From the NCBI RefSeq assembly GCF_947495565.1, contig NZ_CANLZM010000001.1, positions 248,001 through 312,000 on the forward strand: DNA of 64,000 nucleotides. The letters run 5' to 3'. Shown here one piece after another: positions 55,078 through 63,720 of the stretch (position 1 is its first letter; each line of letters opens with the position of its first letter). The position numbers and the translations under genes were made by a program. The notes below the pieces were generated by a model. It worked only from the letters and a program-made list of their open reading frames with translations. It searched no databases and had not been told where the DNA came from. Origin of the DNA: an uncultured Pontibacter sp. (lineage in GTDB: Bacteria > Bacteroidota > Bacteroidia > Cytophagales > Hymenobacteraceae).

Positions 55078-55767
55078 TTGAAGAACTATTTCCTACCCCT
55101 CCTCTTCCTCCTATATATGCTTTCTACAGATATTGCCATTGCCCAGGATTGGGCGCAGCTGGGTAAGTATAAAGCTGAAAATGCAAAACTGAAAACACCT
55201 GCACCAGGCGAAAAGCGGGTGGTATTTATGGGCAATTCTATAACCGAAGGATGGAGCAATCATTATCCTGCCTTTTTCAAAGGAAAGCCTTACGTTAACC
55301 GCGGTATCAGCGGACAAACTACCCCTCAGATGCTGCTTCGGTTCAGGCAGGATGTTGTAGAACTGAAGCCGGCGATAGTGGTGATACTGGCCGGAATAAA
55401 TGATATTGCGGGTAATACCGGCCCCGCCACGTTGCAGCAGATAGAAGCCAATATTATTGCGATGGCTGAGCTGGCTGAGGCTAACAATATAAATGTAGTA
55501 CTCTCGTCTGTATTGCCCGCCCTGGATTTTGGCTGGAATCCTGGCCAGGAGCCAGCCTCTAAAGTTATCGCGCTCAACAAACTTATCAGGAAATATGCAG
55601 ACCAACATAAACTGCCTTACATTGATTATTATTCAGCTATGGCAGACGCGCAGCAGGGGCTAAAACAGGCATATACCTATGATGGGGTTCATCCTAACGA
55701 GGCAGGGTATAAGATAATGGCACCACTGGCAGAAGCTGCCATTGCCAAGGCGCTGGCGCAGGAGTAG
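55078..55767 (+). CDS. SGNH/GDSL hydrolase
   Basis: 229-residue exported esterase. A signal peptide (LPLLFLLYMLSTDIAIAQ, about 5-22) precedes the four blocks: GNSITEGW with nucleophile Ser54, RGISGQTT with the oxyanion Gly, AGINDIAG with the Asn, and YDGVHPNEAGY with the Asp/His pair. Probably a periplasmic carbohydrate esterase or acylhydrolase. The start is TTG at 55078, directly before the hydrophobic core; no ATG gives a full signal peptide. Confidence 0.92.
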   Translation: MKNYFLPLLFLLYMLSTDIAIAQDWAQLGKYKAENAKLKTPAPGEKRVVFMGNSITEGWSNHYPAFFKGKPYVNRGISGQTTPQMLLRFRQDVVELKPAIVVILAGINDIAGNTGPATLQQIEANIIAMAELAEANNINVVLSSVLPALDFGWNPGQEPASKVIALNKLIRKYADQHKLPYIDYYSAMADAQQGLKQAYTYDGVHPNEAGYKIMAPLAEAAIAKALAQE

Positions 55768-55783
55768 ACGTAATTATAATTAA

Positions 55784-55818
55784 AAAGGCAGGTCAGAATC
55801 TGGTTCCAACCTGCCTTT
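55784..55818. terminator. terminator between SGNH hydrolase and the 72-aa gene
   Basis: AAAGGCAGGT (55784-55793) pairs exactly with ACCTGCCTTT (55809-55818), between two convergent stops (55767 and 55827). Confidence 0.82.
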
Positions 55819-55826
55819 GCTGCTTT

Positions 55827-56045
55827 TTAAGCTTCTTCTTTTTCATCGGTTTTTTCTTCTTTGCTTTCTTCCGGAGGCGTATCGGTTATGTTTCCGAATT
55901 CATCCACATAGGCAATCATGGCATCCAGGCTACCGCCTGAAGAGTTTTCCTGGCGCTCCTGCTTGCGCTGCACTTTGTCCTCTTTCTTTTTCTGCCTTTT
56001 CTTTTCGCGTTGCTTTTTCATGAATGTGTTTTGAGATCTGGCCAT
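55827..56045 (-). CDS. small basic/acidic hypothetical protein (cold-shock-neighbour type)
   Basis: 72 residues from the ATG at 56045. The first half is extremely basic (KKQREKKRQKKKEDK), the middle DAMIAYVDEFGNITDTPP is conserved in similar Bacteroidota proteins often encoded beside cold-shock genes, and the tail is Glu/Lys-rich. The basic segment suggests RNA or ribosome contact (inference). No csp gene is adjacent here. The 48-codon upstream extension is not credible. Confidence 0.75.
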   Translation of the reverse strand: MARSQNTFMKKQREKKRQKKKEDKVQRKQERQENSSGGSLDAMIAYVDEFGNITDTPPEESKEEKTDEKEEA

Positions 56046-56504
56046 AGTATGTTTTTTAAGTGAGACATGTACCCCGCCCGTATCAGCTTTCAAAAGCACG
56101 GTGTGCGGAGGTATATTTAAAACGAGCAGCTGCCTTGCAAAACTTAGCCTGATGCGGCTGCACCAAGTGTCTTCTTCGCCAAACACCAAAGCTAAAAGAG
56201 CTGCTGAAGTATGAACCCTGACAGGTAGTTTAATGATGGTGCCGCGGGAGAGGGTGTACCAAAAAAAGCGGCTACAAACGAAGATCGGTTATAAAATCAG
56301 GATGTATGAATTAAACAAAGATAGCAAAATTCCAGGAGAAACGCAGGTTTTAGCCCAAGTTTCTTGGCAGGAGAGGGAGCAGGAGTGATCTCTTTTTTTA
56401 AGAATCGTACCGAACAGTTTCTGGCAGGAGTTTATCCCGTTTCTAAAAAAACACTATCTTTAGGCAAGGCATCCGCAGAAGGAGCCACTTGAAAAGAAGT
56501 AATT
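56046..56504. other. intergenic region upstream of mgsA
   Basis: 459 bases between divergent genes, with no credible gene. CTATCTTTAGG near 56453 is a near match to the -7 box for mgsA. Nothing else structured was recognised. Confidence 0.4.
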
Positions 56505-56885
56505 ATGAAAACCACTACTATTGCGCTAATTGCTCATAACCAAAGAAAGACAGACCTGCTGAACTGGGCTAAAACACACCGCGACGTGCTTGTAAAGCAC
56601 GAGCTGATAGGGACCAGCAATACTTCTAAGTTACTGAACGACATGCTGGAGCTGGAGGTAAAACCTTTTGGCCACGGCCCAAGCGGCGGCGATATACTTT
56701 TAGCAGCTAAAATACTGCAGCATGAGGTGCATAAGATTATTTTCTTTATTGATGCTGAAACACCACACGGCCACGAGCACGATATCCAGACGCTGATACG
56801 TACCGCTGTGATCAACAATATCCCGATTGCACTAAACCGCGCCTCAGCAGATTTTATCATCATGGAAATGACGGAGGAGGCTTAG
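56505..56885 (+). CDS. mgsA: methylglyoxal synthase
   Basis: 126-residue cytoplasmic enzyme that turns dihydroxyacetone phosphate into methylglyoxal, a bypass of lower glycolysis. ALIAHNQRKTDLLNW opens the fold; GTSNTSK is the phosphate site, HGPSGGDILLAAKI carries the catalytic Asp63, and IFFIDAETPHGHEHDI replaces the DPL..PHDPD region of the E. coli enzyme while keeping an Asp and two His. NIPIALNRASADFII closes the domain. It is shorter than the 152-residue E. coli protein. Confidence 0.9.
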   Translation: MKTTTIALIAHNQRKTDLLNWAKTHRDVLVKHELIGTSNTSKLLNDMLELEVKPFGHGPSGGDILLAAKILQHEVHKIIFFIDAETPHGHEHDIQTLIRTAVINNIPIALNRASADFIIMEMTEEA

Positions 56886-56906
56886 GCTATACTTGTGATG
56901 CAAACA

Positions 56907-56948
56907 AAAAAGCGCCTATGGCTGCACAAGCAGTTATAGGCGCTTTTT
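56907..56948 (+). terminator. terminator of mgsA
   Basis: AAAAAGCGCCTAT (56907-56919) pairs exactly with ATAGGCGCTTTTT (56936-56948), 21 bases after the mgsA stop. Confidence 0.88.
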
Positions 56949-56976
56949 GATACACTTTTATTGAAGTGGCGATACA

Positions 56977-57019
56977 TATAAACGCCCGCCTAGTACTAAT
57001 AACCAGGCGGGCGTTTATA
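56977..57019 (-). terminator. terminator of the HGSNAT-like acyltransferase gene
   Basis: A 15-bp perfect stem (56977-56991 with 57005-57019; core AACGCCCGCCT) lies 18 bases beyond the minus-strand stop at 57038. Together with the mgsA hairpin it makes a double barrier between the convergent genes. Confidence 0.85.
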
Positions 57020-57037
57020 CTTTGCGGTAAGTATAAT

Positions 57038-58201
57038 TTATACTTTAACGTAAATGCGGTTGCGGTCCATCAGGTAACCCATCAGCCAGTGCAGCAGCAT
57101 GTAGGCAAGGGCAAACATCAGAGAGGCAAATTCTCCCTCGCCCCAGCTCAGGAACCAGTTTTGGTAAATCCACCGGCTTAGGCGGGTTTCTTCATCTACT
57201 TTTATAAAGCTCAGCGTTTTGATAATCAGAATGGACATGCAGAAAATGAACAGCGGGTTTTTGCCGAAGACCTCAAAAAAGTAAGTCCACTTTCTGTAGT
57301 TCAGCACCTCTATTACAAGCATCAGCGTAGCCAACACCAGCAGCACCAGTCCCACAGAGTATAAAGTATAAGTGCTGGTCCAGAGCGCCTTGTTAATCGG
57401 GAAAACAGTATCCCACAGCAGTGCTGCCACAATAACAGCTGCCCCGGCAATATTCAGTTTAAAGACAGTGCTAAGGTTGTTGCCATACCGCTGAATTGCC
57501 ATGCCGGCCAAATAACCAGCCACCACGTTTACAGCTGCAGGCAGCGTGCTCAGCAGTCCTTCCGGATCAAACGGAATGCCGTAACCCTTGTAAAGATTCT
57601 CCGGGGAGAAAAACAGCAGGTCAAATTTGAGAGCTGCATTGCCCTCTAGTGAATAAGGGTCTGGTTGATTGCCGAAGAAGTATGAAACAGCCCAGTAGCC
57701 TAGCAATACCACGGCACTAAAAATAATAGAGCCCTTAATTTTAAGGTAATGAATGGCCAAAGACCCGATGAGGTAGCAGAGAGCAATGCGCTGCAGCACG
57801 CCCATCACTCGTATGCCTGTAAAGTTTATCAGCCCCAGGCCACCGCCCTCGGCATGCGCCACAAACGGAAAGGCGCGCAGTAGTACTCCGATAAAAAAGA
57901 TAATCGCGGCGCGCTTAAACACCTTCTTCAGGAAAACACTATCCGGCTGCAGGTCGAATTTGCGCATGCTGAAGCTCATGGCATTTCCCACAGCAAACAG
58001 AAAAGCCGGAAAAACAAGGTCTGTAACAGTAAAGCCGTGCCAGGCAGCGTGCCGAAGCGGTGCGTAAATAGAGCCCCAGCTGCCCGGTGTATTCACGATC
58101 ACCATCAGTGCCACGGTAAGCCCTCGCAGCACATCCAGCGACAGGTAGCGTTCAGATCTTTTCTTTGTGAGAGGTGTTGATGCTGCAACTGCGTTTGCCA
58201 T
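57038..58201 (-). CDS. HGSNAT-like membrane acyltransferase (DUF5009/DUF1624 type)
   Basis: 387 residues with about ten membrane helices. RYLSLDVLRGLTVALMVIVNTPGSWG is the start signature of the heparan-glucosaminide N-acetyltransferase-like family, and HAAWHGFTVTDLVFPAFLFAVG carries the conserved His thought to take part in acyl transfer. FFEVFGKNPLFIFCMSIL is the third conserved region. It probably acetylates sugars of envelope or imported glycans across the membrane; substrate unknown. Confidence 0.9.
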   Translation of the reverse strand: MANAVAASTPLTKKRSERYLSLDVLRGLTVALMVIVNTPGSWGSIYAPLRHAAWHGFTVTDLVFPAFLFAVGNAMSFSMRKFDLQPDSVFLKKVFKRAAIIFFIGVLLRAFPFVAHAEGGGLGLINFTGIRVMGVLQRIALCYLIGSLAIHYLKIKGSIIFSAVVLLGYWAVSYFFGNQPDPYSLEGNAALKFDLLFFSPENLYKGYGIPFDPEGLLSTLPAAVNVVAGYLAGMAIQRYGNNLSTVFKLNIAGAAVIVAALLWDTVFPINKALWTSTYTLYSVGLVLLVLATLMLVIEVLNYRKWTYFFEVFGKNPLFIFCMSILIIKTLSFIKVDEETRLSRWIYQNWFLSWGEGEFASLMFALAYMLLHWLMGYLMDRNRIYVKV

Positions 58202-58310
58202 ACGTTAAGGTTCAGGAGTTAGAGTAAAGTATAGAATATCGCTTTAAGATATAGATAATACCCGATATTTTGGGTCTAATCAGCCTAAATCAACAAGGAA
58301 ACATAAAAAA

Positions 58311-58340
58311 AGCGGCAGCCGGTTTTACGCAGCTGCCGCT
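58311..58340 (-). terminator. terminator of trpS
   Basis: On the minus strand AGCGGCAGC (58340-58332) pairs with GCTGCCGCT (58319-58311), followed by seven T, 66 bases after the trpS stop. Confidence 0.83.
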
Positions 58341-58405
58341 TCTGTACTTTATACTTTAATCTGTAATTCAGCTTACTGTAAGGTGCAGTTCAGGCAAAGT
58401 TATAC

Positions 58406-59380
58406 TTAATAACCTAGCTTCTGGCGCACACGCTCCAGCACCGGTGTTGCAATGGCTTTCGCTTTCTGGGCACCTTCCAAGAGTTTCTTATCCAGCTCAG
58501 GCAGGTTGTTCATGTAGTAATTAAAAATCTCGCGCTCCTTGGCATACTTGCGAATAATGAGCTCGTAAAGGGCTTGCTTAGCATGGCCATACCCGTAGCC
58601 GCCCGCCAGGTAGTTCTGGCGCATTACCTGAATTTCCTCTTCTGAGGCCAGCAAGCTGTAAAGTTTAAAAGTTGTGTCCTGGTCCGGGTCCTTAGGCTCC
58701 TCTAGTGCTGTACTGTCTGTCACAATGCTCATGATGGTTTTGCGCAGCGGTTTGTCTGCTTCAAAAATATCGATGATGTTGCCGTACGATTTACTCATTT
58801 TCTCGCCGTTAACGCCGGGCACGGTCATCACGGTCTCATCGGTTTTAGCCTCCGGCAGCACAAAGGTGTCGCCGTAAATATGGTTAAATGAGCTGGCAAT
58901 GTCGCGGGTGATTTCCAGGTGCTGTATCTGGTCTTTGCCTACCGGTATAAAGTTGGCGTCATACATCAGAATGTCGGCGGCCATCAGTACAGGGTAAGTA
59001 AACAAGCCGGCATTTACATCCGCAAGGCCGCGGCGCGAAGATTTGTCTTTAAACGAGTGGGCATTTGCCAACATCGGGAAAGGCGTATAGCAGCTCAGGT
59101 ACCAGCTCAGCTCCGTCACCATCGGCACATCCGACTGGCGGTAAAAAATATGCTTATCCGTATCGAAACCAAAGGCAAGCCAGGCTGCAGCCACCGAGTA
59201 GGTATTGTGTCGTAAGGTCTCTGCGTCGCGGACTGTAGTCAGCGAGTGCATATCGGCTATAAAGTACATGGCCTCCTGGTCTGAGGTTTCGGAGAACTTG
59301 ATAGCAGGAATAATAGCGCCCAGCAGGTTGCCCAGGTGCGGGCGGCCCGTGCTCTGGATGCCTGTAAGATAACGTGCCAT
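58406..59380 (-). CDS. trpS: tryptophanyl-tRNA synthetase
   Basis: Class I synthetase charging tRNA-Trp. The HIGH-type motif is GRPHLGNLLG near residue 13, GKDQIQHLEITRDIA lies in the Rossmann fold and GEKMSKSYGN is the KMSKS loop. Length 324 and the C-terminal helices (YYMNNLPELDKKL, VLERVRQKLGY) are typical. The ATG at 59380 gives MARYLTGIQSTGRPH directly. Monocistronic. Confidence 0.96.
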   Translation of the reverse strand: MARYLTGIQSTGRPHLGNLLGAIIPAIKFSETSDQEAMYFIADMHSLTTVRDAETLRHNTYSVAAAWLAFGFDTDKHIFYRQSDVPMVTELSWYLSCYTPFPMLANAHSFKDKSSRRGLADVNAGLFTYPVLMAADILMYDANFIPVGKDQIQHLEITRDIASSFNHIYGDTFVLPEAKTDETVMTVPGVNGEKMSKSYGNIIDIFEADKPLRKTIMSIVTDSTALEEPKDPDQDTTFKLYSLLASEEEIQVMRQNYLAGGYGYGHAKQALYELIIRKYAKEREIFNYYMNNLPELDKKLLEGAQKAKAIATPVLERVRQKLGY

Positions 59381-59469
59381 AGGTTAGGGTGTTCTTTGTT
59401 TGATTGCAAATTACGCGAAAATGCTGCAAACATGCTTAGCCCATTCAGCACAAATCCATACCTGTAGCT

Positions 59470-60018
59470 TTAAAGTTTGCGGAGCGAGTAGTTCTTAGCG
59501 TCGCTGATCTCCTCCTGCCGGTTGTTGAGCAGCTTTACTTCGGTATCGCTTACCTGCAGGAAATACATCAGGTCCAGGTCGCCTTCTGTCGGGATGAGCT
59601 GCAGGATCACGGCTTCTGGGTTATGCTTATTGCCTCTGGCTAAAATCCATTTTCCGCTGCCGGTAACTATGTTATTTTCAGCTGGTTTGCCCACATGCAT
59701 TTGCTTGATTGTAAAGATGCCGTTGGTATCTTTAGAGTTTCGGGTCAGTATCAGTTCCGTCCGGATTTCCTGGCAGTCTGAGCAGGCAAATTTACCCCTG
59801 AAAGTGCCGTTTGGTGGAGCCATGGCAGGAGCAGGAGCTTTTTTCTCGGCACTCGCAGCTGCAGTCTTTCCTTTTACCGTCGTTTTTTTAGCGGCTGACT
59901 TGCCGCCGCTTCTGCTTTCTTTCAGCCAGTCCTCATAGCTTTTGCCGGTTTGCGCCTGTGCCTGCTGCAGCCCAAACGTACAAGAGAATAGGACAAAAAT
60001 TGCGATGATTGCTTTCAT
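59470..60018 (-). CDS. exported NlpE-type domain protein (copper resistance protein NlpE N-terminal)
   Basis: 182 residues from the ATG at 60018; a longer frame adds 24 residues that do not form a better signal. The signal peptide (AIIAIFVLFSCTFGLQQAQAQ) is followed by a Lys/Ala-rich linker and an NlpE-like beta domain: GTFRGKFACSDCQEIRTELIL with the family CxxC, then GSGKWILARG and LLNNRQEEI. In E. coli NlpE senses surface contact and envelope stress; here there is no lipobox at the cleavage site, so it may be soluble in the periplasm. Confidence 0.82.
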   Translation of the reverse strand: MKAIIAIFVLFSCTFGLQQAQAQTGKSYEDWLKESRSGGKSAAKKTTVKGKTAAASAEKKAPAPAMAPPNGTFRGKFACSDCQEIRTELILTRNSKDTNGIFTIKQMHVGKPAENNIVTGSGKWILARGNKHNPEAVILQLIPTEGDLDLMYFLQVSDTEVKLLNNRQEEISDAKNYSLRKL

Positions 60019-60328
60019 ATGGTAAGTGTTTTTATGCCGGTTTATACGTATCAGAAAGTGTACCGCAATTGCGATAGCAGTCACTTTCATATCCTGATAC
60101 AGTTTAAACTGCCTTAGGAGAAGGATTATTGTGCTTTAAGGCAGTTGGGATACTGAGAGAGGATGCGTCAGGAGCAGGAATTGAAAAGCCGCGGAGTGCA
60201 GTAGGTATGCTTTAAAATTGGATCTTCTCTGGAAGCAATCATACTTGTGATGATGTAAAACAGAAAAGGCCAGGTATCTGCCCGAAGCAAAACCTGACCT
60301 ATCTGTAATCAACCATCAACGAATATAG
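60019..60328. other. intergenic region with a weak hairpin
   Basis: 310 bases. Near its right end AGGCCAGGT (60267-60275) and ACCTGACCT (60292-60300) pair with one mismatch and precede a T-rich run on the minus strand, a plausible terminator for the EamA gene. The upstream part would hold the NlpE-domain gene's neighbour spacer; no promoter box was recognised. Confidence 0.45.
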
Positions 60329-61240
60329 TTAAGCGGCCGCCATTAGCTGCTGCCGCTTTTTCTGCCTTACCGAACTGATATTGGATAGCACAATTGCCAG
60401 CAGAATCAGCGCCACGCCCAGCCATTGCATCACTTTTACATCCTCCTGCAGCACCAAGCTAGACATAAGCACAGCCACAGGCAACTCAGCAGCGCTAAGT
60501 ATGGCGCTTAGCCCAAGCCCTGTTTTCGGGATACCGTAGGCATAGAATAGCGGCGGGATAACCGTACCAAACAAAGCCAGTACCAACCCCCACTTCAGCA
60601 GGCCGTTAAGCAGCGCCCCATTCACCAGAAACACAGGCGGAAAAATACTGAATATCAGCAAACAGGCTCCGGTAAGTATAAGGGCACTTTTAGTAGTAGG
60701 GTGCAGCGTATTGCCGGCCGAGCCGTTTATCATCAAAAAGAAAGTATAGAAAAGTGCGGCTAACATGCCATACACTATGCCTGCTACATCAAAATTAGAA
60801 ATGCTTTCGGAGAACAAGCGGCCCGCCAGCGCTGTGCCTAAAAGTATAAGCACTACCATGCCTAACTGAAAGCGGCTTGGCAACTTACGCTTTATAGCAG
60901 ACTCCAGTAGCAGGCTCATCCAGGTGAACTGCATGAGCAGCAGGATGGCGATGGAGGCAGGTACTGTTTGAACACATTTATAGTAGAAAATGCTGACAAG
61001 GCCGGTGCTGGTGCCCATAGCAACCAGTTTAAGCTTTTCCCTGAACGACGTGTCATTGCTTTTGCTGCCAAGCAGCTTGCGCAATAACACGATGGTCCAA
61101 AGAATAATCAACCCAAAAAAAACCTGAGTGCCCGTTACTTCACCCAGATCAAAACCTTCCTTGTAGGCTAGCTTAACAAAAGTAGAAAGTACGCCAAAAC
61201 TACATGCGCCCATAAATACCAAGGCGACTCCTCTGAACAT
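60329..61240 (-). CDS. EamA-family (DMT superfamily) transporter
   Basis: 303 residues with ten hydrophobic helices in two five-helix EamA repeats. GACSFGVLSTFVKLAYKEGF opens the first repeat, and the second carries GLVLALFGTVIPPLFYAYGI and LSAAELPVAVLMSSLVL, the family signature. Such proteins export amino acids or metabolites; substrate unknown. The end is Lys/Arg-rich (RQKKRQQL). Single gene on this strand. Confidence 0.92.
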   Translation of the reverse strand: MFRGVALVFMGACSFGVLSTFVKLAYKEGFDLGEVTGTQVFFGLIILWTIVLLRKLLGSKSNDTSFREKLKLVAMGTSTGLVSIFYYKCVQTVPASIAILLLMQFTWMSLLLESAIKRKLPSRFQLGMVVLILLGTALAGRLFSESISNFDVAGIVYGMLAALFYTFFLMINGSAGNTLHPTTKSALILTGACLLIFSIFPPVFLVNGALLNGLLKWGLVLALFGTVIPPLFYAYGIPKTGLGLSAILSAAELPVAVLMSSLVLQEDVKVMQWLGVALILLAIVLSNISSVRQKKRQQLMAAA

Positions 61241-61494
61241 AATTGTCCCTCCAGTCTAAAATATTAATCAACCAAAAATAGTAAAGGAGGGGCCGACACA
61301 GCCCCAAAAGAGATTGGGGAGCTGTTACAGGTCGTGCAGCTCGTAGCCTGTGATGAAAATCTGTGTATGTGCTAAATGTGCAGGCATTTTCTATTTTGCA
61401 AGACTACAAAGATAAGGCACGCGCAAGTATAAATCCAAAAGAAAAAGTTGTTGCAACTATAATTTGTTGATTGTCAGAATGAAATTTTTCATGG

Positions 61495-62292
61495 CTAGAA
61501 TTCGCTTTCTGCAGCGGCGGCCTCTATTTGCTGCTCCGCCTGCCGCTCGCCCAAGTAGCCATCTATCAGGTAGTGGGCCAGGTACAGGAGCGGAGTTAGA
61601 AGTATGGCCACGCTAAACTTGTAGATGTAGTTGATGAAAGCAACAGATAGCACCTGTTGCAGGCTCCAGTTACCGAACACGAAAAAGGCGATGAACAGCA
61701 CCACCAGTGAGTCGATGATCTGGGAGACGAGGGTGGAGCCGGTGGCGCGGAGCCAGATTTTTTTGCTGCCGGTAAAACGGCGCAGCCAGTGGAACACCGT
61801 GGCATCCAGAAACTGCGAGAGCAGGAAAGCAGCCACAGATCCAAGTATAATGCCCAAACCCTGGCGATACACGCTGTTATAGGCATAATTAATATCGAAA
61901 GGGTTGCCGCTGGCGTCGGTGCTGTTTACATCAAGCCAGAACTGGGCGGGAGGCAGGCCGGTTACTGCCGTTATCACCACAAAGGCATATAGTATAAGTA
62001 TAACAGTAAGTATGCTGACTTTCTTTACGCCGGCTTTTCCAAAGTATTCATTTATGATATCAGTGGTGATAAACACAATGGGCCAGATGATGACACCGGC
62101 AGTCAGGTTAAAGTCCAGTAGCTCGCCGGCGATCGGAATTTGCGCGCCTGGCAAACCAAAGAGCGCCTCCCCGGAAAAAATCTTAACACCGATAAGCTCA
62201 GCCAATAAGGCATTGGAAATAAAGATACCGCTGAGCACCAAGAAAAGATTTGTGCGCTTGCGTTGCTGTGTAGCCGTGACTATACTTTCCAT
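61495..62292 (-). CDS. queuosine precursor transporter (YhhQ/QueP family)
   Basis: 265 residues with six or seven helices. LSGIFISNALLAELIGVKIF starts the domain, and FITTDIINEYFG and LRATGSTLVSQIIDSLVVLFIAFF are the vitamin-transport (VUT_1) signatures. The family imports 7-cyano- or 7-aminomethyl-7-deazaguanine for queuosine tRNA modification. No preQ1 riboswitch is visible in its short leader. It lies 62 bases downstream of rnz on the same strand, so the two may be co-transcribed; both concern tRNA. Confidence 0.9.
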   Translation of the reverse strand: MESIVTATQQRKRTNLFLVLSGIFISNALLAELIGVKIFSGEALFGLPGAQIPIAGELLDFNLTAGVIIWPIVFITTDIINEYFGKAGVKKVSILTVILILYAFVVITAVTGLPPAQFWLDVNSTDASGNPFDINYAYNSVYRQGLGIILGSVAAFLLSQFLDATVFHWLRRFTGSKKIWLRATGSTLVSQIIDSLVVLFIAFFVFGNWSLQQVLSVAFINYIYKFSVAILLTPLLYLAHYLIDGYLGERQAEQQIEAAAAESEF

Positions 62293-62354
62293 AGTTCTGG
62301 GTTTATACTTTGGCAGTGCCAGTGTGGCGGAAATCTAATAAAGAAAGGTTATAC

Positions 62355-63275
62355 TTACTGGTCGCAGACGCTAAAAATACTGCCTTCCGTAGCCAGGTCC
62401 GTAGCCGCAAAAACCTCCTGCGCTTCCTGCAGTAAAGGTGTCAGGTCTTTGTAGCGTACCGAAAAGTGGCCGATGAGCAGGTGCCGCACTTCAGCGGCTG
62501 TGGCTATCTCTGCCGCCTGCCGGGCTGTGCTGTGGTAAGTATAACTGGCACGGTCGCGCAGCTCGTCAGTAAAAGTAGCTTCGTGGTACAGCAGGTCTAC
62601 GTGGCGGAGGTAAGGGAGCAGCGATGGCTTGTAGCGGCTGTCGGAGCAGTAGGCGTAGCTGCGGCTGCGCTTGGGCTCCAGGGTTACCTCGCTGTTGCGC
62701 ACCAGTATGTTCCCTGCTTCGTCTTTAATGTCTTCGCCCCACTTCAGGCGCACCAGCTGCGGAGGCCGCAGAAAATCAGGTAGTTTATCTTTAATGAGAG
62801 GACGCGGCTTCTGCTTTTCACGGAACAAAAAACCGCAGCAGGGCACGCGGTGCTCCATGGGTATGGTGTGCACGGTTATGCTTTTATCCTCGAAAATCTT
62901 TCTGTAGCAGGTAGTATCCAGCTCATGAAACACAAGCTTGAAGTTGAGGTTGGTGCCAGAGTACTTAAACTGCAGACTAAGGATTTCGGAGAGGCCGGGA
63001 GGGCCGAAGAGGTGCAGCGGCGATTGGCGGCCCTGCAGGTGCATGGTGGAGATGAGCCCTGCCAGACCGAAGTAATGGTCGCCGTGCAGGTGGCTGATGT
63101 AAATATTGCAAATGCGCTGATGCTTTATCTTGTAAAGCATCAGCTGCATTTGCGTACCTTCTCCGCAATCAATCAGGTGGGGCTGATTGCCAAGTGTAAG
63201 AACCTGGGCGGTATGGTGCCTATTTGCCGAGGGAGTGGCCGACGAACTACCAAGAATTCTGAGTTCGAAATCCAC
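62355..63275 (-). CDS. rnz: ribonuclease Z
   Basis: Zinc endonuclease that trims tRNA 3' ends. At 306 residues it is the short form. The start DFELRILGSSSATPSANRHHTA is typical, and the zinc motif SHLHGDHYFGL (61-71) provides His62, His64, Asp66 and His67. Further ligands are in MEHRVPCCGF, YCSDSRY and IGHFSVRY. CCA is not encoded in the tRNA found in this window, consistent with a need for 3' processing and CCA addition. It starts 13 bases downstream of the STAS gene stop, so they form one unit. Confidence 0.95.
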   Translation of the reverse strand: MDFELRILGSSSATPSANRHHTAQVLTLGNQPHLIDCGEGTQMQLMLYKIKHQRICNIYISHLHGDHYFGLAGLISTMHLQGRQSPLHLFGPPGLSEILSLQFKYSGTNLNFKLVFHELDTTCYRKIFEDKSITVHTIPMEHRVPCCGFLFREKQKPRPLIKDKLPDFLRPPQLVRLKWGEDIKDEAGNILVRNSEVTLEPKRSRSYAYCSDSRYKPSLLPYLRHVDLLYHEATFTDELRDRASYTYHSTARQAAEIATAAEVRHLLIGHFSVRYKDLTPLLQEAQEVFAATDLATEGSIFSVCDQ

Positions 63276-63288
63276 AACGGCTTTTTAC

Positions 63289-63666
63289 TTAGTCTTCCTT
63301 ATTAGTCAGATCCTGCTCAATCTCGTGCAGAAAAACACGATCAATCGCCTCTTCCACAGTTGGCAGGATGTTTAGCACAGACTCCAGCTTAGAGATTGAG
63401 ATCAGCTTCATTACGTGGTCTTGCAAACCGGTCAGAATCAGCAAGCCGCTAGATGAGTTGCATAGGCGGTTAGCGATCAGTATGGAGCTAAGGCCGGACG
63501 AATCTGTATATTTAACTTCGCTCAGGTCTAGAATCAGGTTGTTGATCCCTTCTGCATTCAATTTCACGAACTCAGACTTCAGGTCTGGCGCGATCGAAGT
63601 ATCCAACTTCTTCTCATCTATCGTGATAATCGTGTAGTTTTCTTTCTTATCTATCGTGTACTTCAT
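63289..63666 (-). CDS. STAS-domain anti-anti-sigma-like protein
   Basis: 125 residues from the ATG at 63666 (a TTG at 63672 would add two). One STAS domain: YTIITIDEKKLDTSIAPDLKSEF, then NLILDLSEVKYTDSSGLSSIL, where the Ser-Ser after Thr-Asp is the usual phosphorylation site of SpoIIAA/RsbV-type proteins. It probably takes part in partner switching with an RsbW-like kinase, but no kinase gene adjoins it. It precedes rnz by 13 bases; purC follows the opposite side 54 bases upstream. Confidence 0.9.
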   Translation of the reverse strand: MKYTIDKKENYTIITIDEKKLDTSIAPDLKSEFVKLNAEGINNLILDLSEVKYTDSSGLSSILIANRLCNSSSGLLILTGLQDHVMKLISISKLESVLNILPTVEEAIDRVFLHEIEQDLTNKED

Positions 63667-63720
63667 AGTCAACCAGTAAAGGATTTAAATGCGAATGTAC
63701 CAAAATCTACTTTAACAAAC

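Noticed and set aside
56046-56189. N-terminal extension of the 72-aa basic protein
   Set aside because: The added 48 residues have no similarity to the composition of the body, and the inner ATG gives the start seen in related proteins.
62293-62354. preQ1 riboswitch before the queuosine precursor transporter
   Set aside because: The short leader lacks the C-rich loop and the A-rich tail of preQ1 aptamers.
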